Source: Trissonchulus latispiculum
Taxonomy: Eukaryota; Nematoda; Enoplea; Enoplida; Ironidae
Assembly (NCBI GenBank): GCA_030248195.1
Contig: JASAND010023840.1
Coordinates: 62,001-126,000, forward strand
Direction: 5' to 3'
DNA length: 64,000 nucleotides
Position numbers and translations under genes: made by a program. The notes under the pieces are model-generated. The model had not been told where the DNA came from and did not search any database. It was given only the letters and a program-made list of their open reading frames with translations. The first letter of the stretch is position 1. Each line of letters begins with the position of its first letter. Of this stretch, positions 34,522-43,718 are shown one piece after another.

Positions 34522-37500
34522 TAGGCCAGGGCATGTCCGTCGAGAATGCCGCCAACCTGGTGGAGGTGCCTATCGGCCTAATAATCAGGGTTCGGACCGA
34601 AACTTTCAGAGAAGGCCGGACGCAAATAGGAATTTTAGGAGTAATCAGAATTACCAAGGCCGACGAGAGGGAAATTTTGACCAGAATGGTCGACGAGACC
34701 GATATCAACCAAGTGATAGGAACTATCAGGGTGATCATAGAAATGATCGTGGTCCCCGAAGGGAACAACACCATGGAAATCAAAATTATGATCGCAGGGA
34801 TCGGGGTAGAGATTTTCCCCCGGAAATGAAGAGGGAATATGGGCCTAAGTTTGCGGTGTCTTGTTCCAAGACACAGGAAGAAGATCGACGCCATGAGGGC
34901 GGATATCGATCTGGGCGCTACTCTAGTGCCTCTGGTTCGGTCCATAGTGAGTATCGGGATGATCGCTACGAGGGTGAGCGATATTATTCTCCCCGTCGCA
35001 GAGGAGATTCTAGGTCTGACTTGTCCGGGCAATATTCGGTTCGCTCTGCGCGAAACATTTCTCGAGATTGCATGATGCATGCCAAGCGTTGTCTAGTCTC
35101 ACCGCATTTCCAACATAAAGTTTTGATGTGCCGACAGCCCTTGATCTGTACTTGTCGAGCACCACAGCCGTATGTACCTTATGAACGGCATGTAGTTAGA
35201 CCACCTAGTGCTAGCTCATTCACATCAACTGAGGAGGAACTCTTTGTACCTGTTCCTCGCAATTCTACTCGTATGCCTAGTGCCAGGCGGGTCCGCAAAG
35301 TTCATGAGCCCATTGTGGATACCAACACAGTTGCAGTTCAGTGCAGCCTTGAACCAACTGAGAATAGTGTAGAGGTTCAGGGTAGTGAGGAAAATAAGCC
35401 TAGCCTAGGCCAACTTTCCTCGGTAGTCATGTGCCTGCTGTGGGCCATGACTGTATTGGTTCGAAGTTTGAGAAAGGCCGCCGTACCCGCTGCTTGGGTT
35501 TTGTTGGCCTTTTTAGTGTCGAAAGCCAACGCACAGACGCAGGCTGACACCGATTCTTCGCGATTTCTAGCGGATGAGATAGCGAAAATTGGAACGCTGG
35601 TCTTACCCCGTTGGGGAGCAGTTTTGAGTCCCGCTGGGATAGGGGTCATTTCTCAGAAAACCGAATATCTAGCTTTGATAGTACAGTTGGCGGTGCCGCC
35701 AATGTCTCCTCAATGGAAGCCCCCCGAATGGGCTAATGAGGAAGACTGTATCGATTTAGCTACCGGAAAAACGAAGACTGACCAATATTGCGTTCGTATG
35801 ATTAATCAAAGTTGCCCACAGTTCGATTACTTAGAGCGCGACGTTGATGCTATTAAGTTAGAATATCGGAAATTATATTCAGGAGTGCTGAATACGCATT
35901 TTTACTCGAAGCTTCTATCTAGTTTGTGCCGATCTACGCCTGGGGTTTGTACGTCATATCCGACACCTGAGCAAACACATAGCCGACCAAAACGATTCAT
36001 CGAATTCCTGTTAGCTGGGGCTCTGGGATTAGGAGGTTTAGCGAATAGTTTGGCTAACACTTATCATATGGGACAGTTAGATTATCGAGTTTCTGCTGTT
36101 GAACATGGATTTAACGTTTTGCGAGAGGATCAACTTAAGATTACTGACTCAATTAAGAGAATAGTTCATGCTAATGAGCAGGTTTACGCTTTCTTACATC
36201 ACACCGTGCAGGATTTGACTACGCTGATTATTAGGGCTCGATGTTCAAACTTTTCCTATATGCGACAAATTTATATGCAACTTTTAGCACACATTTTTAC
36301 TTCCTCTTTGAGAGATGGTTTAAATTCTGTTATGAGAGCCGGACTGCATTCAGAAATTAATCCGAATTTGATAAATTTGCAAACGTTAAAAGGAATTATT
36401 CGAACTCATCCGTCATTACGGAATTCCTTGCTCAGCCAAGAGCCAAGTTTGATTTACCAATTTGGAAAAGTTTACCCGATCAAAATTGACTTCAATACCC
36501 TACGTTTCGGGTTCATGCTTGAAATTCCCGTTCCCCTGGAACAGGAGGTACGTCCACTTTACGCCATTCATAATGTTGGTTATAACTCTCGAGAAAAAGG
36601 AATTACAGCTTTGGCGCCTTTACCTGAGTATGCGCAGCGTTTAAACACTGGTGAAGTTCGCGAAATTGATGTTTCAGAATGTAAAACCGCGCCTGGATTA
36701 TGGTTTTGCCCGCCTAATGCGATTGTAACTAGCTTAAAAGCGAAATGTCTGCAAATCTTAATTAGCCGTCCTATTGATCATATGGGGAAGGAATTTGAAC
36801 ACTGTCGAGAATATATTCAAGTTAAAGTTTTAGATAATTCTACTATCTACCGCACTACACCAGCAGGAGTTTTAATTAGGACAAATTATACTGAGGTCAT
36901 TGTCGCTCGTTCTCCCTCGCTGAATCATGTAGCAGAAGGTGAGAGAGTACCAGTCCCTGCAACTGGAACACTTTGGTTTGAGCACGGACGCTATCTACAT
37001 TTAATCATAGGGAATACGATTCTAACCAGCACCTTAGGTGTAGCCAAAACTACCATAACCATGTCTGATCTACAGGAAATTATTGTTCCCGCCCCATTGG
37101 GACGGATCCCGTTGCATTTCACCGAACTCTCTACCGCCGCTTATGAAAACGAGCAAGCCAAAAACCTGATCCAAAGTCAGGTGAAGAATTATGTGCATCT
37201 GCCGCTAATACCCTTAGAGCTTAGGCATGGTTTAGTAATAGTGATTGTAATTGTTTTAGTAGGATGTTTTATAGTTTGGTGGATTACGCCCTGTGGCAGG
37301 AAATTTAGGGCCAGAATACGTAATCGACGAGGTCCCCCGCCGCGACCTGACCGTCCAACTATCTCAGTACCGGTAGAGAGCCAAAAGTTACAGGCATCTC
37401 TGTTTAGCGATGATGAAGAGGAACCTCCCCTAGAATTGGGAAACCTATCAGTTAAGAGTGATCCTATGCCGTACCGGCCACGAGAAAATTTAGAAACTTC

Positions 37501-38740
37501 TTTCGCAGAAAGAAATCGTAGATCAATGGCCAACCGCTGCCACGTGATGGCACACTATAAGCCTATATCCCGAGACACCTCCTATGCCTCGTCTATGTCC
37601 GACTACGGACATGACCATCTAGACCTGAGTTCTCGGCCTATGACTGATGACAGTCAGGAAGGTCAACCATCACCACTAATTGATTTAGATTTCGGAAATA
37701 CGAAAGGAAGAGGGGAAAGGATCGTGCGCTTTTCACGACAAGTGACTTTTGAGGGTTCTGAGGACGAGAATAGTGGGTCACCTGGCCATACACAGGCTGA
37801 CGCCGCCACGAGTCCTTTTAAGCGACATGTTAGGCCAACCAGTCCTGAATCTGACGGATCAGGACCTCAGACTCGCTCAGGAATTAGGAATTCCGGAAGA
37901 ACTGTAAATGCACATTCCGTTCTGATGGTACGAACTATACCGCTGATGATCAGTCTGCTTTTAGTAGGTAGGCCGGTGGATGCGCTTTTTGACACTGGCT
38001 CATTGGTATCTGTCGTCTCACAAAGTTTAGTCGAAAAGCTGGGTTTAACCATTACGCCGGTAGAAACTTTAGGTTCACTTCGGACTGCTAACGGTGGGAA
38101 ATGTCAAATTTTGGGGTATGTTAAAATACAGATTTTTTTCCGTGGAGCCGAAAGACGTCTACCCGTTCATAACTGGAAATTTTTAGTGGTCGAAAAACTT
38201 ACAACAAATTGTATCCTAGGATCTGACTTCATGGTAACCTTTCCTGGAGAAATTCCCTTAGATCTAGGGCAGCACACGATAACTTGGCCAGCGCTTGATG
38301 GCACCCGTGTGACCTTGCCTCTTACTATACCGGCTAAACAGAAAACGAGCAAAATTTTTCAGATAGGAATGACCAAACGTGAATGTTGTACTTGTCACCT
38401 GGAGGAGGAAGTTGTTTCCCTGCCTCCCAGGCCGTTCCCTATGATTTACGTAAATCTGAATGGGCAACTCGTGCAAACTTTATTGGATACTGGCGCAAAT
38501 TTGAGCTTAATGAATGAAAGTTTGGTTAGGCACTTAAAGTTGAAGATTTTACCTATGGATAGACCTTTACGTGCTGAGGGTGTAAACGGACAGGCTTTGA
38601 AATTTCGGGGTGCTGTCAAAGTTCCCGTTGAATTTTATGATACACCAGGAATTACTGTTGAGCACACTTTTCTAGTACCAAAAGGTTTGGCAGAAGACTG
38701 TTTAATTGGGACTGACTTTTTACACGAGCATGGGGGGTGA
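34406..38740 (+). CDS. Nucleocapsid-Env-tandem protease polyprotein (ORF1)
   Basis: A 1444-codon frame with no ATG at its 5' end because of the rearrangement. Residues about 38-48: partial zinc knuckle (C-x4-H-x4-C; the first Cys is absent at the junction). Residues 50-210: Asn/Arg/Gly/Asp-rich, nucleocapsid-like. About 342-377: hydrophobic signal/anchor ending in KANAQ. Env-like ectodomain with furin-type RPKR at 527-530 followed by a Gly/Ala/Leu-rich fusion-peptide-like segment. Transmembrane helix about 943-960 (LVIVIVIVLVGCFIVWW), then a 200-residue Ser/Arg-rich tail. First retropepsin: FDTGS, Asp 1196, then ILGSDF. Second retropepsin: LDTGA, Asp 1361, then LIGTDF. It stops at TGA 38738-38740. 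Family: Ty3/gypsy; Env of class I F-like type by layout only. Env upstream of protease is unusual. Confidence 0.82.
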   Translation: MLFPSGTTIISMITLIVPITWLISVSSTILVKISSFNCNRPGHVRRECRQPGGGAYRPNNQGSDRNFQRRPDANRNFRSNQNYQGRREGNFDQNGRRDRYQPSDRNYQGDHRNDRGPRREQHHGNQNYDRRDRGRDFPPEMKREYGPKFAVSCSKTQEEDRRHEGGYRSGRYSSASGSVHSEYRDDRYEGERYYSPRRRGDSRSDLSGQYSVRSARNISRDCMMHAKRCLVSPHFQHKVLMCRQPLICTCRAPQPYVPYERHVVRPPSASSFTSTEEELFVPVPRNSTRMPSARRVRKVHEPIVDTNTVAVQCSLEPTENSVEVQGSEENKPSLGQLSSVVMCLLWAMTVLVRSLRKAAVPAAWVLLAFLVSKANAQTQADTDSSRFLADEIAKIGTLVLPRWGAVLSPAGIGVISQKTEYLALIVQLAVPPMSPQWKPPEWANEEDCIDLATGKTKTDQYCVRMINQSCPQFDYLERDVDAIKLEYRKLYSGVLNTHFYSKLLSSLCRSTPGVCTSYPTPEQTHSRPKRFIEFLLAGALGLGGLANSLANTYHMGQLDYRVSAVEHGFNVLREDQLKITDSIKRIVHANEQVYAFLHHTVQDLTTLIIRARCSNFSYMRQIYMQLLAHIFTSSLRDGLNSVMRAGLHSEINPNLINLQTLKGIIRTHPSLRNSLLSQEPSLIYQFGKVYPIKIDFNTLRFGFMLEIPVPLEQEVRPLYAIHNVGYNSREKGITALAPLPEYAQRLNTGEVREIDVSECKTAPGLWFCPPNAIVTSLKAKCLQILISRPIDHMGKEFEHCREYIQVKVLDNSTIYRTTPAGVLIRTNYTEVIVARSPSLNHVAEGERVPVPATGTLWFEHGRYLHLIIGNTILTSTLGVAKTTITMSDLQEIIVPAPLGRIPLHFTELSTAAYENEQAKNLIQSQVKNYVHLPLIPLELRHGLVIVIVIVLVGCFIVWWITPCGRKFRARIRNRRGPPPRPDRPTISVPVESQKLQASLFSDDEEEPPLELGNLSVKSDPMPYRPRENLETSFAERNRRSMANRCHVMAHYKPISRDTSYASSMSDYGHDHLDLSSRPMTDDSQEGQPSPLIDLDFGNTKGRGERIVRFSRQVTFEGSEDENSGSPGHTQADAATSPFKRHVRPTSPESDGSGPQTRSGIRNSGRTVNAHSVLMVRTIPLMISLLLVGRPVDALFDTGSLVSVVSQSLVEKLGLTITPVETLGSLRTANGGKCQILGYVKIQIFFRGAERRLPVHNWKFLVVEKLTTNCILGSDFMVTFPGEIPLDLGQHTITWPALDGTRVTLPLTIPAKQKTSKIFQIGMTKRECCTCHLEEEVVSLPPRPFPMIYVNLNGQLVQTLLDTGANLSLMNESLVRHLKLKILPMDRPLRAEGVNGQALKFRGAVKVPVEFYDTPGITVEHTFLVPKGLAEDCLIGTDFLHEHGG
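34407..34770. repeat. Perfect 100-bp inverted repeat inside gag
   Basis: 34407-34506 is the exact reverse complement of 34671-34770; the loop is 164 bp. The right arm is in normal nucleocapsid coding context. The left arm is foreign to its frame and ends one codon before the second Cys of the zinc knuckle. It could reflect template switching in reverse transcription with loss of most of gag, or an assembly artefact. Confidence 0.9.
35429..37360 (+). other. Envelope-like fusion glycoprotein domain
   Basis: Part of ORF1. A signal-like hydrophobic segment (VLLAFLVSKANA) is followed by a Cys-containing surface part. The proteolytic site RPKR is next to a hydrophobic segment FIEFLLAGALGLGGLA. A long helical region with no Cys and then a Cys-containing membrane-proximal part follow. 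The membrane span is followed by a basic stop-transfer (CGRKFRARIRNRR). N-glycosylation sequons occur (for example NQS, NFS, NYT). The layout fits class I fusion proteins of errantiviruses and baculovirus F. To act as Env it would have to be released from the polyprotein or made from a spliced RNA; neither is shown. Confidence 0.72.
37920..38740 (+). other. Two tandem retropepsin domains
   Basis: The first has DALFDTGSLVSVVS (Asp 1196) and NCILGSDFMVTF; the second has TLLDTGANLSLMN (Asp 1361) and DCLIGTDFLHEHGG. Both keep the flap-to-helix spacing of about 80-95 residues. A short Cys-containing linker (CCTCHLEEE) joins them. Retropepsins act as homodimers of one-motif units, so two in one chain could pair inside the molecule. 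Confidence 0.82.
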
Positions 38741-41700
38741 TTTGGTCTTAAGTTTTGCGCAAGGGGGATTAAAATTGTCCAAGCCTGAGAGACCGCCCAT
38801 GATTGCAAAGTTAATCCATCACACGCCTGCCACACAGACTGCTTATAGGGTGTCAGCAATTAGGAAAGTTACAATTCCTGCTTATTCTGAAGTTACTGTG
38901 CCCGCCTTGGTGGAAAGTATGGAAAAATTGAAATATGACGGAATTTTCGAACCCTCCGAATTGAAATTTGAGAGCAATGACTCCACTATACAAGTCATGC
39001 CCGCTATGGTCAATCTGAGACAAAGGTTAATTCCGGTTTTGATGAAAAACAAGACTGGCCACCCGTTAACTGTTTATGAAAATTCTACATTGGGCAATGT
39101 CACCCCTAAAAATGAACTTAGGAAGGGACAAATTATGCGCGAGTACAAACCACTTGTCAATGAGCGAGGTGAGACAGTCTGTCTCAGAAATTCATTCAAG
39201 TCTAATTGTGCAAAGAACGTTAAGGGAAGCCGAGATTTCAATGTCAATATTTGCAAAATTAGTCACCCGTGTAAATTGGATGACTTCCCAGAGGCCATGC
39301 GGGAGATTTCTTTTGACAAGGAAAATTTAAGCGACAATGAAATTGGACGATTCCTCGGTCTTTTGAATGAGAACAAAATTTGTTTTTCCCAGCATCCGTT
39401 TGATATCGGAAAATGCACCATTTTCAAAGCACATATTAACACTAGTGAGTCAAAACCAATTTACGCAACGCCCTATCGGTTGCCCGTGCATCTGAGGCAA
39501 CCCTTATTAGAGGAACTGACAGAAATTCTAAAATACGGATTGATTAGGCCCTCCACAAGTCCTTGGAGCTCACCCATGATTTATGTCCCGAAACCGGGGG
39601 GAAAATTGCGATTATGCGTAGATTTCAGGAAAGTTAACAAAATTAGCGACCCAGATGTCTATCCGATTCCTCGAATAGATGATATTATGACCTCTTTAAA
39701 GGGAGCAAAATATTTTTCGACAATTGATTTAAGTAAAGGTTTCAACCAAATTGAATTGGACGATGAATCTAAGGCTAAAGCCAGTTTCAATACTTTTCAT
39801 GGCCAGTTTGAATATAATGTTTTACCTTTCGGGTTAAAATGTGCGCCAGGTAATTTTCAGCGTTGTATGGAGCGCATTTTAGGAGATCTGCAATGGAAAA
39901 AGTGCATTATTTATATCGACGATATTCTGATTTTTTCCAAAACCTTTGAGGAACATCTGGAAATTATGCAGGAAGTTTTTGATCGTTTACGTGCAGCTGA
40001 TTTAAAAATGAACCCCGGAAAGTGCCACTTTTTGAAAAAATCTGTGACCTATCTTGGGCACATCGTTTCGGAACAAGGTGTCGAGCCTCTGAAAGAGCGA
40101 ATTCAGGCTATTCATGATTTAGCTGTTCCTAAAAATATCAAGGATGTCGAAAGTTTTTTAGGAATGTGCGCGTACTATGCTAAATTTATCAAAGGATTCG
40201 CGCATCTAGCCGCACCACTTTACTCGCTAAAAAAGAAAGGAGTTCGCTTTGTCTGGAATAATACGCAGCAGCAATCTTTCGATCTTCTCAAGAAAAGTTT
40301 AGTAGAGGCACCCGTGCTCGCTCACCCCGACTTGGCTAAAGGATTCATTCTGCATACAGATGCTTCTGATTTAGGATTAGGAGCTGTTTTCTCTCAAGAA
40401 CAGGATGATGGTAAATACCATCCTGTCGCTTATGCAGCACGGTCACTCAAAAAATATGAGCGAAATTACTCTACGCATGATAAAGAATGTTTAGCTATGA
40501 AGTTCGGAATTGAACATTTTCGGCACTGCTTGTACGGGGGTCCGCCTTTTACGCTATTCACTGATCATTCTGCCTTGAGGTGGTTAATGAAACACCCTCC
40601 TCGAAATTCTCGTTTAGCTAGATGGCAGATGACCTTTTCAGAATATGATTTTGAAATTAAACATCGGAATAACCCACAACTTCGAAACTCTGATGGACTT
40701 TCACGAAATCCACTTTTTGCAGATATTGCTAAAGGTCTGCTTGGAGACGAAAAGGAGAATGATCGAAAATTTGTCCAAGTATATCAGGATGAAAGTGAAG
40801 AGCTAGTTGCACACATAAATTCAGTAGTTGTTCGTAATGGAGCCCAGAGGGCTCGAGATCCTAATATTTCGGTTGTCAACAAATTACGCGCTAAAAAGGG
40901 TATAACCACTGTTCGATCCAAAGTTTCGAAGATTTCTCAACCCTCTAGTTCTAGTAGCTCAGGTGAAGAGAAAGGCCAACCTTCGCCTGAAAAACAACCA
41001 AAATTGAAAGGTACTAGTAAAATTTCTAGATCGGATTCCGAAGAATCGGAACCAACGGTTAAAAGGCCGGTTAGACCCAGAATACTAGACTTGGACTATC
41101 CTAGTAAGGCATATGAGAAGTCAACAGAACCGCGATCCGAACGTCCGTCTTCGGATACTAGCCGACCTAAACGGAATGACCCGGCTACAGCCATGTTTAG
41201 CGAGGTTTTTCACCATGCCGTACGGGATAATTCTAATGTTTCTCTTAACCCTAAATCTTGGACAAAATTACAGGCTTTGCAACGAGAAGATTTACTTTTG
41301 AATGGCATTATAGATTACAAAGTTAATGGAAATCTACCTAGCAACTTTAATCTCGCAGTCAAAATTACTTCGCTAGCTGAGCAATGCGATATGCGCGATG
41401 ACGTCCTAGTGCATTTAGAGAAAGTACGAGATACCACCCTTGAAGTTTTAGCTGTACCCGAAAGTTTACGAGATGAGGCGCTTGCTGCGTGTCATGATAG
41501 TCCCTACGCCGCACACAGCGGGAGAAATAAGACCTGTTTTCGATTATCTCAACATTTTTGGTGGCCCGGAATGTATACGGACGTTAAACGTTGGGTAGAA
41601 TCCTGCCCGCGCTGTCAAAAACGAAAAGGCCCACCCAAAAATCCAAAAGCACCTTTACAGCATGCTCCTATGGCTGTAGAACCTTTTGAACGTGTTCACT

Positions 41701-43718
41701 GTGATCTCATGGATGTAAGCAAAGCTTCCAGAAGTGGTATGAAACATATTTTGAGTTTTGTCGACGCCTTTTCTAAATACGCCATTGCAATTCCTATTAA
41801 AAACAAGACAGCCTACACTGTGGCACAAAGTTTTCTCGAATTTGTTATTCTGCAATATGGCTCTCCAAAACTGCTTATTTCAGACCAAGGAAAGGAGTTT
41901 GTTGCGCTGCTAAATAAGGAAATTTGCTCGCAGGTGCAAACTCGAAAACTTGAGACTACTCGCTATCACCCCGCTGCGAATGGTCAAGTTGAACGTTGGC
42001 ATCGGACTTTACTTGATATGCTAGCTACAGTAACCGAAAACCACTTGGAATGGGATAATATGGTCCCTTATTGCCAATTTGCCTATAACACTTCCATAAT
42101 TTCGACTACGGGTGAAACTCCGCATTACCTTTTACATGCCTTGGATCCTGTCTTGCCTAGTGCAACTAATGTTTCTATACCTACTGATCGAAAATATTCT
42201 GGGTTTGATTATGTTAGAGAGGCGACTGAAGCATTGCAATTAGCCTGGTCTTTAGCTCGCGAAAAAATAGGAGCTGCTAGAAAAGTTCAGGATGCAAATT
42301 ATAATCAAAATGCAGTTGAGCCGAAATTTCAGGTTGGTGATTTGGTTATGATTAAAGCATCTAATGTCGCAAAAAGAGATCAAGTTTTCAAACTCTTAGA
42401 TAAAAAAATTGGACCATATCGTATAGAAAAAATTATTGGGTGTGTCGCAGAAGTTTATCCCGCAGGAAACCGACGCGCGAAACGGGTTAAAATTCAGTTT
42501 AATAATATGTATCCCTGTGTCGAACCTCGCGTAATTACAGCACCCGTTCACGAACATGATGATTCGAACTCCGATAAAGACGAATCTCCTGCTCCTAAGG
42601 TGCGGCACTCGAAAGCTGCCAAAGTACCGTTACAGCCGGAACCCCCTAAAACACCGCCTATTGCTGACTCTCCCTCTGAGAATGAGGATCCACGACCGCA
42701 AATTCGTAAACAGCCTAGTAGGAAATCTAAAGCTGTTCGTTCTGATACCAGTCCGGAAAAACCGGCTGTACAGCCTCGGAAACGAGTTCCACTCTCTCCT
42801 AAACAGAAGAGCGCTGCTCCCGTAAAAGTTGCTATTTCTTCTCAAGATTCCGCTTCGGATTCCGATAGCATTCCCCAATTCATGGGTGAAGAGTCTTTGA
42901 CACCGGAAAAGGACCCCATCGCCTTTAACCGTAGACATTTTTTTAATCCCGTTGACGCTCGTTGGCAACGTCACATGGCACTGCTACGCGGTCTACCGAT
43001 TGACCATATTTTGCCTGAAATGATGAGGCATACCCCACTCCATGAACCTTATGAGGTCATTAACATTATCGGAGACGGGAATTGCTATTATCGTGCTATC
43101 TCACTAGCCATTACTGGCTCTGAAGAGCACTGGTTACATATCAAGCGAGACTTATTCACATTTCTTGAGACATACGAGCATAAACGGCGTTTTCGTACAC
43201 TTTTTAACGATCTGGAGTCAGTCAAAAACAGACTTACCAAGACCGCCGAATATGCCACTGATGATGAATTCTTTTTGACTGCTGCCTGGCTACGCACGCC
43301 CATACAGTCATACTCAAAGTTTGGTCCTGTTTGGGCTTGGCAACAATTCTTGCCAGACGCTTTGCTCGGATCAAGCCAAAGTTATGAGAGAAATTCGCTC
43401 TATCTATACAATGAGAATAGCGATCACTTTATGGTAGTGCTATCCGTACAGACACCAGCCGGATTCCAATGGCCTACCAAGAACTCACCTAAAATCAAGA
43501 TTATGGAACTAGTTTCTAGTTCATCTTCAAACCAGTCTTCCCCTGCTGATGATCCTAAGAAATCGGATAGATCCTCTGCACCCAATGTAGAGAAACTTTT
43601 CTCAGAAAGCCCTTTGTTTTCTGGGCCAAGTCCCCTTTTTCAGAATCCCTTTAGGAGGTCCAAGCGAGGAAACGCCTCCTCTGACCCTACCTCGGGTCGG
43701 TACTCGTCTGAACAATAA
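38706..43718 (+). CDS. Pol: RT, RNase H, integrase and OTU-like protease (ORF2)
   Basis: Intact 1670-codon frame, entered from ORF1 by a +1 shift (codon 1 is TTG; TAA lies just upstream). RT: SPWSSPMIYVPKPGG, CVDFRKVNKI, YIDD at 403-406. RNase H: HTDASDLGLGAVF with Asp 552, then FTDHSAL. A Ser/Lys/Glu-rich linker at about 720-810. Integrase: HHCC finger (His 930, His 937, Cys 967, Cys 970) and catalytic triad Asp 1000, Asp 1060, Glu 1096 (35 residues between the last two). GPY module near 1236 (KKIGPYRIEKIIG). A basic disordered linker at 1280-1400. Then an OTU-like domain: GDGNCYYRAIS with Asp 1457 and Cys 1460, and SDHFMVVL with His 1574. A Ser-rich tail ends at TAA. Ty3/gypsy clade by RT/IN layout; the OTU addition is unusual. 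Confidence 0.88.
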   Translation: MGLTFYTSMGGDLVLSFAQGGLKLSKPERPPMIAKLIHHTPATQTAYRVSAIRKVTIPAYSEVTVPALVESMEKLKYDGIFEPSELKFESNDSTIQVMPAMVNLRQRLIPVLMKNKTGHPLTVYENSTLGNVTPKNELRKGQIMREYKPLVNERGETVCLRNSFKSNCAKNVKGSRDFNVNICKISHPCKLDDFPEAMREISFDKENLSDNEIGRFLGLLNENKICFSQHPFDIGKCTIFKAHINTSESKPIYATPYRLPVHLRQPLLEELTEILKYGLIRPSTSPWSSPMIYVPKPGGKLRLCVDFRKVNKISDPDVYPIPRIDDIMTSLKGAKYFSTIDLSKGFNQIELDDESKAKASFNTFHGQFEYNVLPFGLKCAPGNFQRCMERILGDLQWKKCIIYIDDILIFSKTFEEHLEIMQEVFDRLRAADLKMNPGKCHFLKKSVTYLGHIVSEQGVEPLKERIQAIHDLAVPKNIKDVESFLGMCAYYAKFIKGFAHLAAPLYSLKKKGVRFVWNNTQQQSFDLLKKSLVEAPVLAHPDLAKGFILHTDASDLGLGAVFSQEQDDGKYHPVAYAARSLKKYERNYSTHDKECLAMKFGIEHFRHCLYGGPPFTLFTDHSALRWLMKHPPRNSRLARWQMTFSEYDFEIKHRNNPQLRNSDGLSRNPLFADIAKGLLGDEKENDRKFVQVYQDESEELVAHINSVVVRNGAQRARDPNISVVNKLRAKKGITTVRSKVSKISQPSSSSSSGEEKGQPSPEKQPKLKGTSKISRSDSEESEPTVKRPVRPRILDLDYPSKAYEKSTEPRSERPSSDTSRPKRNDPATAMFSEVFHHAVRDNSNVSLNPKSWTKLQALQREDLLLNGIIDYKVNGNLPSNFNLAVKITSLAEQCDMRDDVLVHLEKVRDTTLEVLAVPESLRDEALAACHDSPYAAHSGRNKTCFRLSQHFWWPGMYTDVKRWVESCPRCQKRKGPPKNPKAPLQHAPMAVEPFERVHCDLMDVSKASRSGMKHILSFVDAFSKYAIAIPIKNKTAYTVAQSFLEFVILQYGSPKLLISDQGKEFVALLNKEICSQVQTRKLETTRYHPAANGQVERWHRTLLDMLATVTENHLEWDNMVPYCQFAYNTSIISTTGETPHYLLHALDPVLPSATNVSIPTDRKYSGFDYVREATEALQLAWSLAREKIGAARKVQDANYNQNAVEPKFQVGDLVMIKASNVAKRDQVFKLLDKKIGPYRIEKIIGCVAEVYPAGNRRAKRVKIQFNNMYPCVEPRVITAPVHEHDDSNSDKDESPAPKVRHSKAAKVPLQPEPPKTPPIADSPSENEDPRPQIRKQPSRKSKAVRSDTSPEKPAVQPRKRVPLSPKQKSAAPVKVAISSQDSASDSDSIPQFMGEESLTPEKDPIAFNRRHFFNPVDARWQRHMALLRGLPIDHILPEMMRHTPLHEPYEVINIIGDGNCYYRAISLAITGSEEHWLHIKRDLFTFLETYEHKRRFRTLFNDLESVKNRLTKTAEYATDDEFFLTAAWLRTPIQSYSKFGPVWAWQQFLPDALLGSSQSYERNSLYLYNENSDHFMVVLSVQTPAGFQWPTKNSPKIKIMELVSSSSSNQSSPADDPKKSDRSSAPNVEKLFSESPLFSGPSPLFQNPFRRSKRGNASSDPTSGRYSSEQ
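38729..38742 (+). promoter_or_regulatory. Candidate +1 frameshift site GGG-GGG-TGA-T
   Basis: ORF1 reads CAT GGG GGG TGA; ORF2 is open from 38706 in the +1 frame and reads through the same G run as GGG GGT GAT. A P-site GGG followed by TGA T resembles stop-assisted +1 shifting (antizyme uses UCC UGA U). An extra G in a G run by mutation or sequencing error would look the same. Confidence 0.45.
43026..43460 (+). other. OTU-like cysteine protease (deubiquitinase fold) domain
   Basis: C-terminal part of ORF2. The block GDGNC-x2-RA carries the expected Asp and Cys, and an NSDHF-M-V block carries the His, 114 residues later. The spacing and the order fit OTU family proteases, which cleave ubiquitin chains in hosts and process polyproteins in some viruses. 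The catalytic residues are present. The target is unknown. Confidence 0.78.

Noticed and set aside
34249..35080. Minus-strand ORFs over gag
   Set aside because: They come from the 100-bp inverted repeat and antisense of the nucleocapsid.
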